Source: JBHEBG01 sp046557915 (GTDB taxonomy: Bacteria > Bacteroidota > Bacteroidia > Flavobacteriales > Flavobacteriaceae). From it: 64,000 nt of DNA. The notes below the pieces were generated by a model, which ran no database searches, had not been told where the DNA came from, and worked only from the letters and a program-made list of their open reading frames with translations. Where the stretch lies: positions 1 through 64,000 of the forward strand of contig NZ_JBHEBG010000001.1 in assembly GCF_046557915.1 (NCBI RefSeq), given 5' to 3'. Positions 44,194 to 53,801 of the stretch are shown here, one piece after another. The position numbers were made by a program, and so were the translations under genes. The stretch's first letter is position 1, and each line of letters starts with the position of its first letter.

Positions 44194-44580
44194 TTATATT
44201 GATTCTACCACTGCTTCAACTCGTATAAAAGCACTTTTTTTGATAAAAAAGATAATATATTTACTTATGTCCGTGCCGAACCTTATTTCATCAAGATTAA
44301 TTCCCTTGTTCTTATCATAGGATTTGGATTTTCGAACAAATCTTTTAAGGTTTAGTACTTTTTTTGGTCTTAATCCATAAAGTATTTCTGATTCCAAAAA
44401 GTAAAATGTCTCATAGGTAGATTCCTTAATATAGTATAGACCAGACTGTTCTTTAAAGGTTTCTATGTACTTGTCGTCATATTTGAAATACAATGTATCC
44501 TTGAATGTATCATTTTGGCCTAGAATGGAATTTGTTATGCTTACAAAAACTGTAAAAAACAAAAAGGTAAGATTCTTCAT
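44194..44580 (-). CDS. Small secreted protein, paralog of the one at 44842-45225
   Basis: A 128-residue exported protein with a signal peptide (about 1-21, ending NSILGQ). The mature part is about half identical to the neighbour at 44842-45225, sharing KDTLYFKYDDKYI and the KVLNLKRF block. I recognise no named family. It lies downstream of a remnant of the zincin lipoprotein's C-terminus, repeating the order seen in the intact pair. It could be an immunity or inhibitor-type partner, which is inferred from the arrangement only. Confidence 0.7.
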   Translation of the reverse strand: MKNLTFLFFTVFVSITNSILGQNDTFKDTLYFKYDDKYIETFKEQSGLYYIKESTYETFYFLESEILYGLRPKKVLNLKRFVRKSKSYDKNKGINLDEIRFGTDISKYIIFFIKKSAFIRVEAVVESI

Positions 44581-44591
44581 GATTTACTTTA

Positions 44592-44840
44592 TTAATTTGG
44601 GCATAGCTTGGTCAATGTGTGAAGATTTTCTCTTAGGGCTGCTTCCAGCACGCGCTTTCTACTTTCCGGTACTGTACGCCATAGTTCAACCTCTATCCCT
44701 TCGCCTCTTAATCCTTGCCAGGCCAAAGCATCGTATAAAGGATCCAAGGAAATCTTGCCATTATTAGAAAGAAAATTATAATCGGTCCGAAGCTTTTGCT
44801 GGTGAAAGCTTTTAAGTGTTGCTGCGCTACTTTTTAGCAC
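44592..44840 (-). pseudogene. C-terminal remnant of the zincin lipoprotein (second copy)
   Basis: An open frame of 82 codons whose last ~77 residues closely match the C-terminus of the protein at 45237-46655, from AATLKSFHQQKLR through DPLYDALAWQGLR to the end TKLCPN. The signal peptide, N-terminal domain and HExxH site are all missing. The frame starts immediately after the stop of the small secreted gene at 44842. It looks like the left-over of a tandem duplication of the cassette, although a short protein could still be made. Confidence 0.75.
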
Positions 44841-44841
44841 C

Positions 44842-45225
44842 TTACTCTATTTCCAAAGTAGGAATAACCCGGATAAAAGTGTCTTTCTTTACAAGAAACA
44901 CAATGCGTTTGCTGAGATAATTCCCAAAATCTTCGTCATCCAGATTAACTCCTTTACCTTTTCGATAAAACTCCGATTTACGGATAAATCGCTTCAAATT
45001 CAATACTTTACTGGGTTTTAAGCCTCTTAATTTTTCGCGTTCTCCGAGATAAAAGGAATAATATGAATACTCTCGTAAATAATTGTGCCCAGGTAGTTCC
45101 GGATAAGTCTGGATGTACTTGTCATCATACTTAAAATACAAAGTGTCCTTGGCCGTTTCATTTTGAGCTTTAACGGAACTTAATATACCAATCATCACTA
45201 CCAATAGAAAAGTACAATTTTTCAT
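44842..45225 (-). CDS. Small secreted protein next to the zincin lipoprotein
   Basis: A 127-residue exported protein with a signal peptide (about 1-20, ending SSVKAQ). The mature domain starts NETAKDTLYFKYDDKY and ends with a beta-like IVFLVKKDTFIRVIP. No family is known to me. The gene lies 11 nt downstream of the zincin lipoprotein gene and so is co-transcribed with it. A paralog lies at 44194-44580. A function as specific inhibitor or partner of the lipoprotein is inferred only from pairing and co-duplication. Confidence 0.75.
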   Translation of the reverse strand: MKNCTFLLVVMIGILSSVKAQNETAKDTLYFKYDDKYIQTYPELPGHNYLREYSYYSFYLGEREKLRGLKPSKVLNLKRFIRKSEFYRKGKGVNLDDEDFGNYLSKRIVFLVKKDTFIRVIPTLEIE

Positions 45226-45236
45226 AATTTACCTTA

Positions 45237-46655
45237 TTAATTTGGACATCTCTTGGTCAAAGCTGGCAGGTGTTCCCTAAGAGCTGCTTCCAATACCCTC
45301 TTACGTCCTGCTGGTACAGTATTCCACAATTCAGTCTCCAGTCCCTCATTCCTTAATCCCTGCCAGGCTAGGGCATCGTATAAAGGATCCATGGAAATCT
45401 TGCCATTATCCGAGAGAAAATTATAATCGGCCCGAAGCTTTTGCTGGTGAAAGCTTCTAAGGGTAGCCGCCATTTCCTTTAGATATAAATCCGCCATGGT
45501 ATTGTGCTGAGGGCTTGCTCTAAAGATACCGCTTTTATAGCGTGTATAGGTTTCTCTAAAGTCTAGGTCCCCTGATGTTGGAGCACTAGTATTTAACTTT
45601 CGAAACATTTCCGCATGTACGTACTCGTGAATAATAGTTCTTGCTAAATCCAATGTCGATTTGTTTCTTGATTGGTTACTACTAATCTCAATCTTAATGG
45701 TTCTGCTTCCTAAAGGAAGGGATGTATTCCCATTAACCTCCCTGACTAGCCCCGTATTACGATCTCTATTTACCACTACATTTTTAGAAACGATCTCTAT
45801 ATCAAACTCCGATTTTCCTCTAAATTTTTCCAAAAGTTCCATAAGAAAGGAGTTGGTCTCGTGCTTGGCATATTTATTCAACAGTTCATGTACGCAGCGT
45901 TCCTTTCCTTTAAGGCCATCACTATCTATTTTATCATAGACGGCTTTTTGTGCCTTTTTTCTATAATAATTGGCATAAGCCTGCCCCATGGAACTATAAT
46001 TGTTATTAGATCTCCAAAACTGGTGTATGCCCATAATGCCGGGCCTTGGCGGTGCATATTTTGGAGTACGTGCCGGAGCGGTAAGTACCACCTCCTTTAA
46101 ACGAATACCACAGGCAATTCCGATACAGGTACTTCTTGGCAGGGCATAAGAACGCAATCTAATCTCTCCCAGTAAATTGCCTCCCTTGTACATATAACTG
46201 TTAAGCACGGTTCCGCGCAGGTTGGTCATAACCCTATGGCCCGTAAATCTTCTACTCCTGTCTGCGGTATCGCCAGCCTCTTTTTCAGTAGGTACCTCGT
46301 TCAACAATACGGTTTGCAGTTCCCCATCAATTTTAATTTGTAAAACATAGCTGTTTACATTTTTAAATTTGGTCTGAGCGGTAATAATGTTAAGTTGTTC
46401 CTCGGAATCACTAATGGGTAGCTGTTCTATGGTAGAAAGGTCTACATTTAGTTCAATATCATTTCCTTCTTTAAACGCCTTGGAGTTTTTTAATTCTTTG
46501 AAAAAAGCCGTGGACTCCGCTATGGAAACCGTCTCAAAATCTGTCTCCTGCGTAATTGCAATCTCTTCCGTATCTTCTACTAAATTCTCCTTGTGACAAC
46601 TTATCATATGTATGCATATGAGCAACAATAATGCCGATTTAATCTTTAACTTCAA
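45237..46655 (-). CDS. Secreted zincin metallopeptidase-like lipoprotein
   Basis: A 472-residue exported lipoprotein; HMISC gives the lipidated C20. The N-terminal region (about 25-190) has no recognised domain. A basic, Pro-rich linker (about 190-210) follows, then a helical region. The zinc site HEYVH lies at 343-347 in LARTIIHEYVHAEMF; H384 in SPQHNTMADLY may be the third ligand. The C-terminus DPLYDALAWQGL is the conserved tail of a Bacteroidetes family of putative secreted metalloproteases, to my recollection without assigned function. It is followed by a small secreted partner gene, and a remnant of its C-terminus is repeated at 44592-44840. Confidence 0.8.
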   Translation of the reverse strand: MKLKIKSALLLLICIHMISCHKENLVEDTEEIAITQETDFETVSIAESTAFFKELKNSKAFKEGNDIELNVDLSTIEQLPISDSEEQLNIITAQTKFKNVNSYVLQIKIDGELQTVLLNEVPTEKEAGDTADRSRRFTGHRVMTNLRGTVLNSYMYKGGNLLGEIRLRSYALPRSTCIGIACGIRLKEVVLTAPARTPKYAPPRPGIMGIHQFWRSNNNYSSMGQAYANYYRKKAQKAVYDKIDSDGLKGKERCVHELLNKYAKHETNSFLMELLEKFRGKSEFDIEIVSKNVVVNRDRNTGLVREVNGNTSLPLGSRTIKIEISSNQSRNKSTLDLARTIIHEYVHAEMFRKLNTSAPTSGDLDFRETYTRYKSGIFRASPQHNTMADLYLKEMAATLRSFHQQKLRADYNFLSDNGKISMDPLYDALAWQGLRNEGLETELWNTVPAGRKRVLEAALREHLPALTKRCPN

Positions 46656-46900
46656 TGTAATGTTATTTAGGTTATTTCATTGACCGTAGTAAGGTGGAAA
46701 ACCTCGGGATTACTACAGTGCTTTTAACAAGGGGGTCGTTATTTCCGGTAAAAAGGTCTTCTTATTGGAGGAGCTCCATTACCAAAATTCGAAACTAAAA
46801 AAAAGGGTGTCGAAGGGGGTGAAAAAACACTCCCAATATGTAAGGGCCAACCCTTACTTTAAGGTAACAGTATGGTATATAGCCATATAGATTCAAAAAA

Positions 46901-47578
46901 TTATAGCAGGCCACGTTCTTTGGCCGCTGCTATAAGCGAGAATACATCGTTAGAATTCAAATCCAATAGCTCCGCCAGCCGTTTTTTTCGTTTTTCGATA
47001 CCAGACAAGGATAAGGGCAAAAAATTGGGTAAATCCTTTATCTTTTCTCCTTTGGAAAGGTAATACAGTATGCTGCGATCGATTTGATCTATGGGTAGCC
47101 CCAAACACACTTCGCTACGTAGAAAATCCACAACGGTTTTGCTATATGCCGTGTTGTTCTCCAAAATAGCGTGCAGATAACTTTTTAATAAGACAAAATC
47201 CATTTCGCCCTTAATCAAAAAACCTTCCGGGTTAATATTCCGAAGTAACGTATAGAAACAATAATTGTCCTTTATGGAAGTAATTATAACGATTTTGGTT
47301 TCGGGAGAATACCTTCTTAGACTTATGCCAAGTTCCTTACCATACATGGCCGTATCCCCATCAATAGAAACTAGACGCAAATCCAAAATAGCTAGCGCAT
47401 ACCACTGATGCCCAGTGGCTGAGGTCTCAATGGCGGTTAGTGCAGGTTCAAAATTGTGGTATACATCACTGTCAAATCTTAGTTCTTTCGAATCCTCCGA
47501 AAGTTCTTGTAAGATTAACTGATAGACATTGCAGGTCAACGGTTCATCCTCTACGATCAGCACACGGTACTGTTTCAT
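46901..47578 (-). CDS. Orphan response regulator with LuxR-like output domain
   Basis: A 225-residue regulator. The receiver domain (about 1-135) has the acidic pair E10-D11, phospho-acceptor D66 in LAILDLRL, T100 and K123 in FLIKGEM. The output domain (about 155-225) is a LuxR/GerE-like helix-turn-helix, with LSKGEKIKDLPNFLPLSLSG and IEKRKKRLAELLDL; it is divergent from the usual LuxR consensus. No histidine kinase gene is adjacent. It is transcribed in the same direction as the zincin cassette, 245 bp downstream, and its role there is unknown. Confidence 0.8.
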   Translation of the reverse strand: MKQYRVLIVEDEPLTCNVYQLILQELSEDSKELRFDSDVYHNFEPALTAIETSATGHQWYALAILDLRLVSIDGDTAMYGKELGISLRRYSPETKIVIITSIKDNYCFYTLLRNINPEGFLIKGEMDFVLLKSYLHAILENNTAYSKTVVDFLRSEVCLGLPIDQIDRSILYYLSKGEKIKDLPNFLPLSLSGIEKRKKRLAELLDLNSNDVFSLIAAAKERGLL

Positions 47579-47779
47579 TTGCTAGTAGGTTAAGTTCGTA
47601 GGGGTACTATGAAATATGCAAAATTTGGGCCATTTTTTCTAAATTCCGTTGTGGACCACAACTAAATTTATCATCCTAAACATTACTCATTGATTATCAA
47701 ATAACTAAAAGGTTTTTTTGAGCCGTGTTTTATGACAGTCTTCGCATGAGCGAGCCATAAGGTCACGTTTTATTAAACA

Positions 47780-47962
47780 CTACTGCTCCAAACTCCTCAC
47801 TTCTAGAGAGGTAAGCACCTCATTTTCAAACCGAGTGGTAAGTTCAATAGGATTACAGCATACCTCGCAATCCTCGATATATGTTTGTTCGGCAATGGAC
47901 GTGTCTAGAAGCATGGATATCTGTTGCCAACAATAAGGACACTGAAAAACTTGTTCCAACAT
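47780..47962 (-). CDS. CPXCG-motif cysteine-rich zinc-ribbon-like protein
   Basis: A 60-residue protein with two cysteine pairs: CPYC in VFQCPYCWQQIS near the N-terminus, and CEVCC in DCEVCCNPIEL. This is the CPXCG family of small zinc-ribbon-like proteins found across bacteria, with no known function. It stands alone between the response regulator and the efflux operon. Confidence 0.9.
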   Translation of the reverse strand: MLEQVFQCPYCWQQISMLLDTSIAEQTYIEDCEVCCNPIELTTRFENEVLTSLEVRSLEQ

Positions 47963-48009
47963 AACATTTCCTAATAATTAAAGTCTCGCAAGGCAAAGGA
48001 ACATGGGGG

Positions 48010-49374
48010 TTAAAAATCCACATTCAACAACTGTCCCGTAAGCTGTAACAATTGCAATTCGGCCAGTTTAGCATCATACTTGGCCAAATTTTTGTTGGTT
48101 TGAGCGTTTAAGAGGTTAATCTGTGCCTGCCTAAATTCTATTGAGGTAATTCTACCCAATTGAAATTGCTCTTTGGAACGTTCAAAATTGTTTTGATTGG
48201 TAATCACATTTTGTTCCTGGATCTCAAAAATATTCAACCTATTCTCGTAGATGGCCATAGCGTTTAAAATATCTCTATCTACTTCCAAAGCAACCTGTTC
48301 TTTTAACAGTTCTTGATTTTCGTAAGCAATTTTGGCATTCTTTACCCTTACCGTGGTTCCACCTCCATCGAACAGGTTCCAAGTTAGATTGGCTCCAAAA
48401 GACAAGCTATTGATGTTGGCATTGGTACCCGGAAAAATAGCTCCTGACAAAAAAGCAGAGGGTGCGTTCTGATTTCTATTCCAACCGTAGGACCCAGTAA
48501 GATTCAATGTAGGTAAGTAACCAGCTCTGTTTACTTTGATGTCATAAGAATTTATGGCCAAGTTCTTCTCGTTCTGTAGTAAGGCCACATTGTTGTTTTT
48601 AGCTTCAGCCATAAAGCTTTCCAACTGTAGTTTTGGTATAAATCGGACCACAGTATCAACTACATATATTTCATTTAGGTCTTGACTAAGCACTACGTTA
48701 AGATCGCGCTTGGCATTAACCAATTGTTGTTTGGTGTTTAAGAGGTTAATACTATCATTGGTAACATCGACCTGTGCATTTAGAATGTCCAATTTTGTAT
48801 TCTGACCATACTCAAACGCGTATTCCGCCCTTTTAATCCGGTCTTTGGAGATTTCTAACGCCTGCTGGAATATTTTCTCGTTCTCTTCCAAACGGGCCAC
48901 CTCAAAATATACGCTAAAGAGCTGTACAACGGTATTTTCTATAGTTTCCCTAGCCTGCAATTCGCTAAGCTGATATTGTTCTTGCAGGCGTTTGTAATTA
49001 TAGAATCTTCCTAAGCCGTCGAACAGGGTATAGTTTAGATTGACCGCGGAACTATAACGTTGACTTTCTGCCTTATCCAATGTGATATCCGGCCTAGGGC
49101 TCCCGTCATCCAAAAGTTGTCCTGGAAATTCCGTTCTGGTATCATTGCGGTTGTAGGTGGCACCTGCTGTTCCGGTTACCGTAGGCAAGTAACCAGAGTT
49201 AAGAATACCCTGATTGTTATCTGCTATCAACACTTGGTTTTTAGCCACCTTAATCCCAAAGTTGCTTTCCAATGCCAGGTTTACAGCTTCCTCTTTGGAA
49301 AGTAATTTTTCTTGTGCCCTAAGTCCTGTAAATACTATAAAAAAAAGAATAATTGCCGTGCAGGTTGTTCTCAT
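48010..49374 (-). CDS. TolC-family outer-membrane efflux protein
   Basis: A 454-residue outer-membrane channel with a signal peptide (about 1-20, ending GLRAQ). The two OEP repeats are visible as long coiled-coil helical stretches (about 120-235 and 335-440) between beta segments such as SSAVNLNYTLFDGLGRFYN and NLTWNLFDGGGT. It is the last gene of the MarR-adaptor-RND-TolC operon and overlaps the RND gene by 4 nt. It completes the export duct across the outer membrane. Confidence 0.92.
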   Translation of the reverse strand: MRTTCTAIILFFIVFTGLRAQEKLLSKEEAVNLALESNFGIKVAKNQVLIADNNQGILNSGYLPTVTGTAGATYNRNDTRTEFPGQLLDDGSPRPDITLDKAESQRYSSAVNLNYTLFDGLGRFYNYKRLQEQYQLSELQARETIENTVVQLFSVYFEVARLEENEKIFQQALEISKDRIKRAEYAFEYGQNTKLDILNAQVDVTNDSINLLNTKQQLVNAKRDLNVVLSQDLNEIYVVDTVVRFIPKLQLESFMAEAKNNNVALLQNEKNLAINSYDIKVNRAGYLPTLNLTGSYGWNRNQNAPSAFLSGAIFPGTNANINSLSFGANLTWNLFDGGGTTVRVKNAKIAYENQELLKEQVALEVDRDILNAMAIYENRLNIFEIQEQNVITNQNNFERSKEQFQLGRITSIEFRQAQINLLNAQTNKNLAKYDAKLAELQLLQLTGQLLNVDF

Positions 49375-52300
49375 TTTTCGGTGTCCTCTAATGCTTTGGA
49401 TATTTGTTTGTTTTGCGGATCTACTTTCTGGGACCCATTAAGGGTAAGCGTCATTTCACCCTGTAAATACGCCTCTTCTTTTTGTTCTTTTATGGCCCGT
49501 TCTACCTCTTCCTTAGAAATCTCATTCCCAGTGACCAACCATTTGGTATTTACTTTCACCTTATTGCTAAAACTTAAAAATATAGGTAACATCAGTAACG
49601 TAAGTACCGTGGCGAATCCTATGCCGTACGCAATGGAAATGGCCATTGGTTTTAGGAATTGGGCTTGTCTACTGGTTTCGAGCATTAAAGGTGCCAAACC
49701 GGCTATGGTAGTAATGGATGTTAGAAAAATTGCCCTGAAACGCGAGCGTCCTGCCTCGTACATCGCATCATCAAAATTCATTCCTTCGCGCAGGTTACTA
49801 TTGAATTTTCCTGTGAGTACCAGCCCATCATTAACCATAATCCCTATCAAGGCTATAATACCCAGCATAGACAATATATTAATGGGGAAATCGTGGATCC
49901 AATGCCCCCATGCTACCGCAGTTAAACTAAATGGAACCAGTAATAAGAGCATTAATGGCTGACTAAAACTGCGAAAAGTAAAGGCGATAGTGATGAAAAT
50001 TAAGCCCAGTACGCTTAGCCCAACAAATCTGAGCGACCTTATAAGTTTCCCTGCCTCTCTGTTCTGCCCTTCGTAGGAAGCACTTACCGTAGGGTATCGT
50101 GATTGGATATCGGGCATTATCTGCGTCCTTATCTCGGTCATTATATCCGTAGCACTCGTTGTCTTGTCATCCTTTAAATCAGCGGAAATCTGAATTTCGC
50201 GTTGACCGTCCAGGTGATTTACCGCCACATCTCCCCGTTCAATAGTATAGTCTGCAATTTCTTTTAGAGGTACTCTACTGCCATTGGGTGCAACAATACG
50301 CATTTCATCCAAGTCCGTAATAGAAGATCTGTTGGCACGATCGTACCTAACCCATACTTTTATTTCGTCTTGCCCCCTTTGAAAACGTTGGGCCTGTACG
50401 CCGAAAAATCCGGCTCGTACTTGGTTCATTACGGTTCTCAGATCTAATCCAAGCAGATAGGCATTTTCTTTTAAATCTAACCTAATTTCCTTAATACCGG
50501 CGGGGTCATTGTCCGCCACATCCTTAAGGGCAGCATTGTTGAGCATCGCTGCTTTTAATTCGTTTTTGGCCGCTTTCAGCTCCCCAATATTATACCCTAG
50601 TAATGAAACGGATACCGGATCACCACCGAAGTTACCGCCAGATCCAAAAATAAGGCTCTCTACTCCTATTACAGGGCCCACAACATCGCGCAGTCTATTG
50701 GTTACCATACCCGAAGTTATGGCATTGGGCCGTTCTTCCCCAGGGAGTAAATTTATGGTCAGCGTAGCTGCCGAAGATCCGGGACCCACTCTTTTAATGA
50801 CATTCTTAAAAAGCTCTTTCTCCGATCCCTGAAAATATTTCTCTGTAAATTCACCATTTACGATCTTGGATTTCTCCTCTATCATGCTGATGATGGAATC
50901 TGTTACAGCTTCGTTGGTACCATTGGGCATCAGTAGCTCTACCTGTACTCTATCACTGGCGATCCTGGGGAAAAATGAGGTTCGGATAATGCCTCCTCCT
51001 ATAGACCCGAAAGTCAGTACAAGTGCTACCACAAAAAAGGAAAACGTGAGTAATTTATAGCGTAGGGCGAACCGTAAGGTTGGACCGTACATATTATCTC
51101 GCAGCCAAGACATGGTATCGTCCCCTATTTTGTTTATTATCCTTAGCTTGGAGAACATTTTGCCAAGCCCCTTCTTGGGTTTATCATCTTGTGGCTGTAG
51201 GGCCTTGGAATGGGCCAAATGCGCAGGCAAAATAATTAGGGCCTCTACCAAGGATACCACAAGGGTAAGCACTACGATTACAGAAACTTCGGCAAAGAAA
51301 TCGCCTATTCTACCGTCTAGGAACAGAAATATTGAGAAGGCCAAAATAGTAGTAATTATAGCTGATACTATCGGGGGAATCACTTCCATAGTACCGTCGA
51401 TCGCTGCTTGTATGGGCGTTTTTCCCTTCTCATAATGCTGATATATGTTTTCGGCAATTACAATACCGTCATCCACCAAAATTCCAATTACGATGATCAT
51501 CCCAAAAAGGGATAGCACATTAATGGTTACGTCGAAAAATCCGGCAAACACAAACATTCCCAAAAAGGCAACGGGCAATCCAAAAGCTACCCAAAAAGCC
51601 AAGCGCGTATTTAAAAAGAGCGATAAGAATATCAATACCAGAATCATCCCTATAATCGCATTTTCGGTAAGCAGTTCTGTACGTTGTGTAAGCGTAGTGG
51701 ACTGATCGCTGACCACATTTAACCGAACGTTGTTGTGCTTTTGGTTAAAAACCCCGATATAGTCGCGCACTTTTTCGGCAGAGGATATAAGATCTTCTGT
51801 ATTGGTACTGGTAATTGTGGTATTCACAGAAAGCTGACCATCAAAATAGGATGCATTTGGAGTCTCTGAGAAGCGGTCCCGAATTTGGGCAACATCTTTT
51901 AAACGAATGGTTTGGCCAGAGGGGTCTGCCCTAACAATTAAATTAGATAGTTCATCGCCATAGTATGATCTGTTGTTGGCCCTAATAAGGTATTCTTCCG
52001 CACTGGTCTTTATATTACCTCCGGTAACCAAAATATTGGCATTGCTCACCGCTTGTGATACTTCGGCAAAAGACAAGCCATAGGCCAAAAGATTGTTCTC
52101 GTTGACTGCAATCTCTATTTCCTCATCAGGATATCCTGTTACTGTTATCTGTGATATTCCGGGAATGGCCCTGATATCATTTTCTATTTGCCTTCCAATC
52201 TGTTTTAACGTGGCCAGATCAATATCTTCCCCACTGATTGCAAAATTTATGGTTTGCCTAATGGACTCGCGCTTGGAAACAACCAAAGGTTCCATACCGG

Positions 52301-52661
52301 TAGGGAAAGAGGGCACACGATCTACGGCATTCTTAACCTGCAAGAGCATAAAGTCTATGTCTCTTCCCTTCTCTATCTCCACATCTATGGTACCGCTGTT
52401 CTCCCTAGAGGTAGAGGTTACCCTGTCTACCCCTTCCAAGCCTTTTAGGTTATCTTCTATTTTAAGGACAATACCTTCTTCTACCTCTTGGGGTGAAGCA
52501 CCTGGGTACGTAATGTTAATAGCGATGTTCTTGGAATCGACCAAAGGGAAAAAAGAGGATTTTAATGACAAGGCCCCAACAATACCAAATATGAAAAATG
52601 CAATGATAATTACATTTACAGCTACATGATACTTAATAAAATAGGCAATGACGCTTCTCAT
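49371..52661 (-). CDS. RND-family efflux permease (AcrB/MdtC-like)
   Basis: A 1096-residue inner-membrane pump with twelve transmembrane helices in the RND arrangement (TM1 about residues 10-30). It has large periplasmic loops after TM1 and TM7, and the N-terminal segment YPGASPQEVEEGIVLKIED. The TM4 motif LFGMIIVIGILVDDGIVIAE carries the proton-relay aspartates, and the matching LGIIALIGIMVNDGLVLTGK lies near TM10. It probably exports drugs or lipophilic compounds using the proton gradient. It overlaps both neighbours by 4 nt. Confidence 0.93.
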   Translation of the reverse strand: MRSVIAYFIKYHVAVNVIIIAFFIFGIVGALSLKSSFFPLVDSKNIAINITYPGASPQEVEEGIVLKIEDNLKGLEGVDRVTSTSRENSGTIDVEIEKGRDIDFMLLQVKNAVDRVPSFPTGMEPLVVSKRESIRQTINFAISGEDIDLATLKQIGRQIENDIRAIPGISQITVTGYPDEEIEIAVNENNLLAYGLSFAEVSQAVSNANILVTGGNIKTSAEEYLIRANNRSYYGDELSNLIVRADPSGQTIRLKDVAQIRDRFSETPNASYFDGQLSVNTTITSTNTEDLISSAEKVRDYIGVFNQKHNNVRLNVVSDQSTTLTQRTELLTENAIIGMILVLIFLSLFLNTRLAFWVAFGLPVAFLGMFVFAGFFDVTINVLSLFGMIIVIGILVDDGIVIAENIYQHYEKGKTPIQAAIDGTMEVIPPIVSAIITTILAFSIFLFLDGRIGDFFAEVSVIVVLTLVVSLVEALIILPAHLAHSKALQPQDDKPKKGLGKMFSKLRIINKIGDDTMSWLRDNMYGPTLRFALRYKLLTFSFFVVALVLTFGSIGGGIIRTSFFPRIASDRVQVELLMPNGTNEAVTDSIISMIEEKSKIVNGEFTEKYFQGSEKELFKNVIKRVGPGSSAATLTINLLPGEERPNAITSGMVTNRLRDVVGPVIGVESLIFGSGGNFGGDPVSVSLLGYNIGELKAAKNELKAAMLNNAALKDVADNDPAGIKEIRLDLKENAYLLGLDLRTVMNQVRAGFFGVQAQRFQRGQDEIKVWVRYDRANRSSITDLDEMRIVAPNGSRVPLKEIADYTIERGDVAVNHLDGQREIQISADLKDDKTTSATDIMTEIRTQIMPDIQSRYPTVSASYEGQNREAGKLIRSLRFVGLSVLGLIFITIAFTFRSFSQPLMLLLLVPFSLTAVAWGHWIHDFPINILSMLGIIALIGIMVNDGLVLTGKFNSNLREGMNFDDAMYEAGRSRFRAIFLTSITTIAGLAPLMLETSRQAQFLKPMAISIAYGIGFATVLTLLMLPIFLSFSNKVKVNTKWLVTGNEISKEEVERAIKEQKEEAYLQGEMTLTLNGSQKVDPQNKQISKALEDTEK

Positions 52662-53791
52662 AGTTTAGCTGTATTTGAAACTTCTTCCTCATAAATTTTC
52701 ACTAACATTCCTGCATAGGCACCAACCACGGGTTTTGTAACAATGGTTAGCCCATCCGGGATGTCTTTCAACACCACTTTTTTATCGGAAAAATGTACGG
52801 GTCTCACATCAATTAGGTCTAGAATTGTATCTCGTACCACAAATACCCTGTTGTTCTCTAGCAAGAGCCCTCGGTCTATTTCAATAGCATCGGTTTCTTC
52901 TTTTGCATTTAAATTGGCCTCTAAATACATCCCTTCTTTTAAGCTTTTATCACTCACTTCAATAAATGCCCTTATCGTCTGTGATGCCTGATCAACACGG
53001 CCGTTAATCCTTGCCACCTTGCCTTTGTAGGTCTTGGTTCGTTCTAAATTCACCAAGCTTACCGTCTCGCCCAGTTTTAATAGATCGCTATAGGTTTTGC
53101 TAATGGCTACTTCTAGCTCGTATACATCGGTATTGATAAATTCTCCCAGTTTTTGTCCGGATCTTACCAAACTGCCCTCTGTTACCAAAGCATCGGTTAA
53201 CACCCCGTTGAAGGGGGCAACGATCCGATATTTTGAAAGACGCTGTTCCAAATTCTTAACATTGTAATAATTGGTGAGTATGCCCCGACCCGAAATAAAG
53301 TACTTCTCTTTTTCCGAAGGCATTTCGGGTAATGGTGGTGTACTCTTATTGATATCGAAACCAGAAAGATACGTCTGCCATTTAGGGAACACGTCTGGGT
53401 AGTCTAACCGTAGATCGGGCATTATGGAGGTAATGAGATTGTACAGATTGCTTTTGGCAGATTGCACGCTGGCATAATATTCAGAAGCATCTATACTTAT
53501 AATGGTTTCTCCTGCCCTATACGTTTCACCCGTCTTAAAAAGTTTGCTACCTTTTCTAAAAACACCCTGTACTTCGGAAAAGAGTTCTACCCTACGCTTT
53601 GCAACAAGGTTTCCATTGGCCGGAACTATAATGGGAACTGTACCGTTCTGTACGGTTTTGGCAAAAACGATTTTAACCACCTTTTCAATCTTGGGTGCTG
53701 GTTTTGTTTTGCTGTCGGCAATCTTCTTTGCAAGAAACACCGCCGCTATGATCAACACAATGCCTAATATGGATAGTACTAATTTTCTCAT
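52658..53791 (-). CDS. RND efflux periplasmic adaptor (membrane fusion protein)
   Basis: A 377-residue HlyD-type adaptor with a single N-terminal anchor (about 5-23). The lipoyl/barrel-sandwich halves are VPANGNLVAKRRVELFSEVQ and IVAPFNGVLTDALVTEGSLV. A helical hairpin with an unusually long insert lies between them (about 115-170), followed by a beta-barrel. It links the RND pump to TolC. It is the first gene after MarR, separated by 10 nt, so transcription from the MarR promoter is likely. Confidence 0.92.
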   Translation of the reverse strand: MRKLVLSILGIVLIIAAVFLAKKIADSKTKPAPKIEKVVKIVFAKTVQNGTVPIIVPANGNLVAKRRVELFSEVQGVFRKGSKLFKTGETYRAGETIISIDASEYYASVQSAKSNLYNLITSIMPDLRLDYPDVFPKWQTYLSGFDINKSTPPLPEMPSEKEKYFISGRGILTNYYNVKNLEQRLSKYRIVAPFNGVLTDALVTEGSLVRSGQKLGEFINTDVYELEVAISKTYSDLLKLGETVSLVNLERTKTYKGKVARINGRVDQASQTIRAFIEVSDKSLKEGMYLEANLNAKEETDAIEIDRGLLLENNRVFVVRDTILDLIDVRPVHFSDKKVVLKDIPDGLTIVTKPVVGAYAGMLVKIYEEEVSNTAKL

Positions 53792-53801
53792 ATATCGCAG
53801 G

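Noticed and set aside
49312..49962. 216-codon plus-strand frame across the TolC/RND junction
   Set aside because: Antisense to two strongly supported efflux genes; low-complexity Ser/Lys-rich product.
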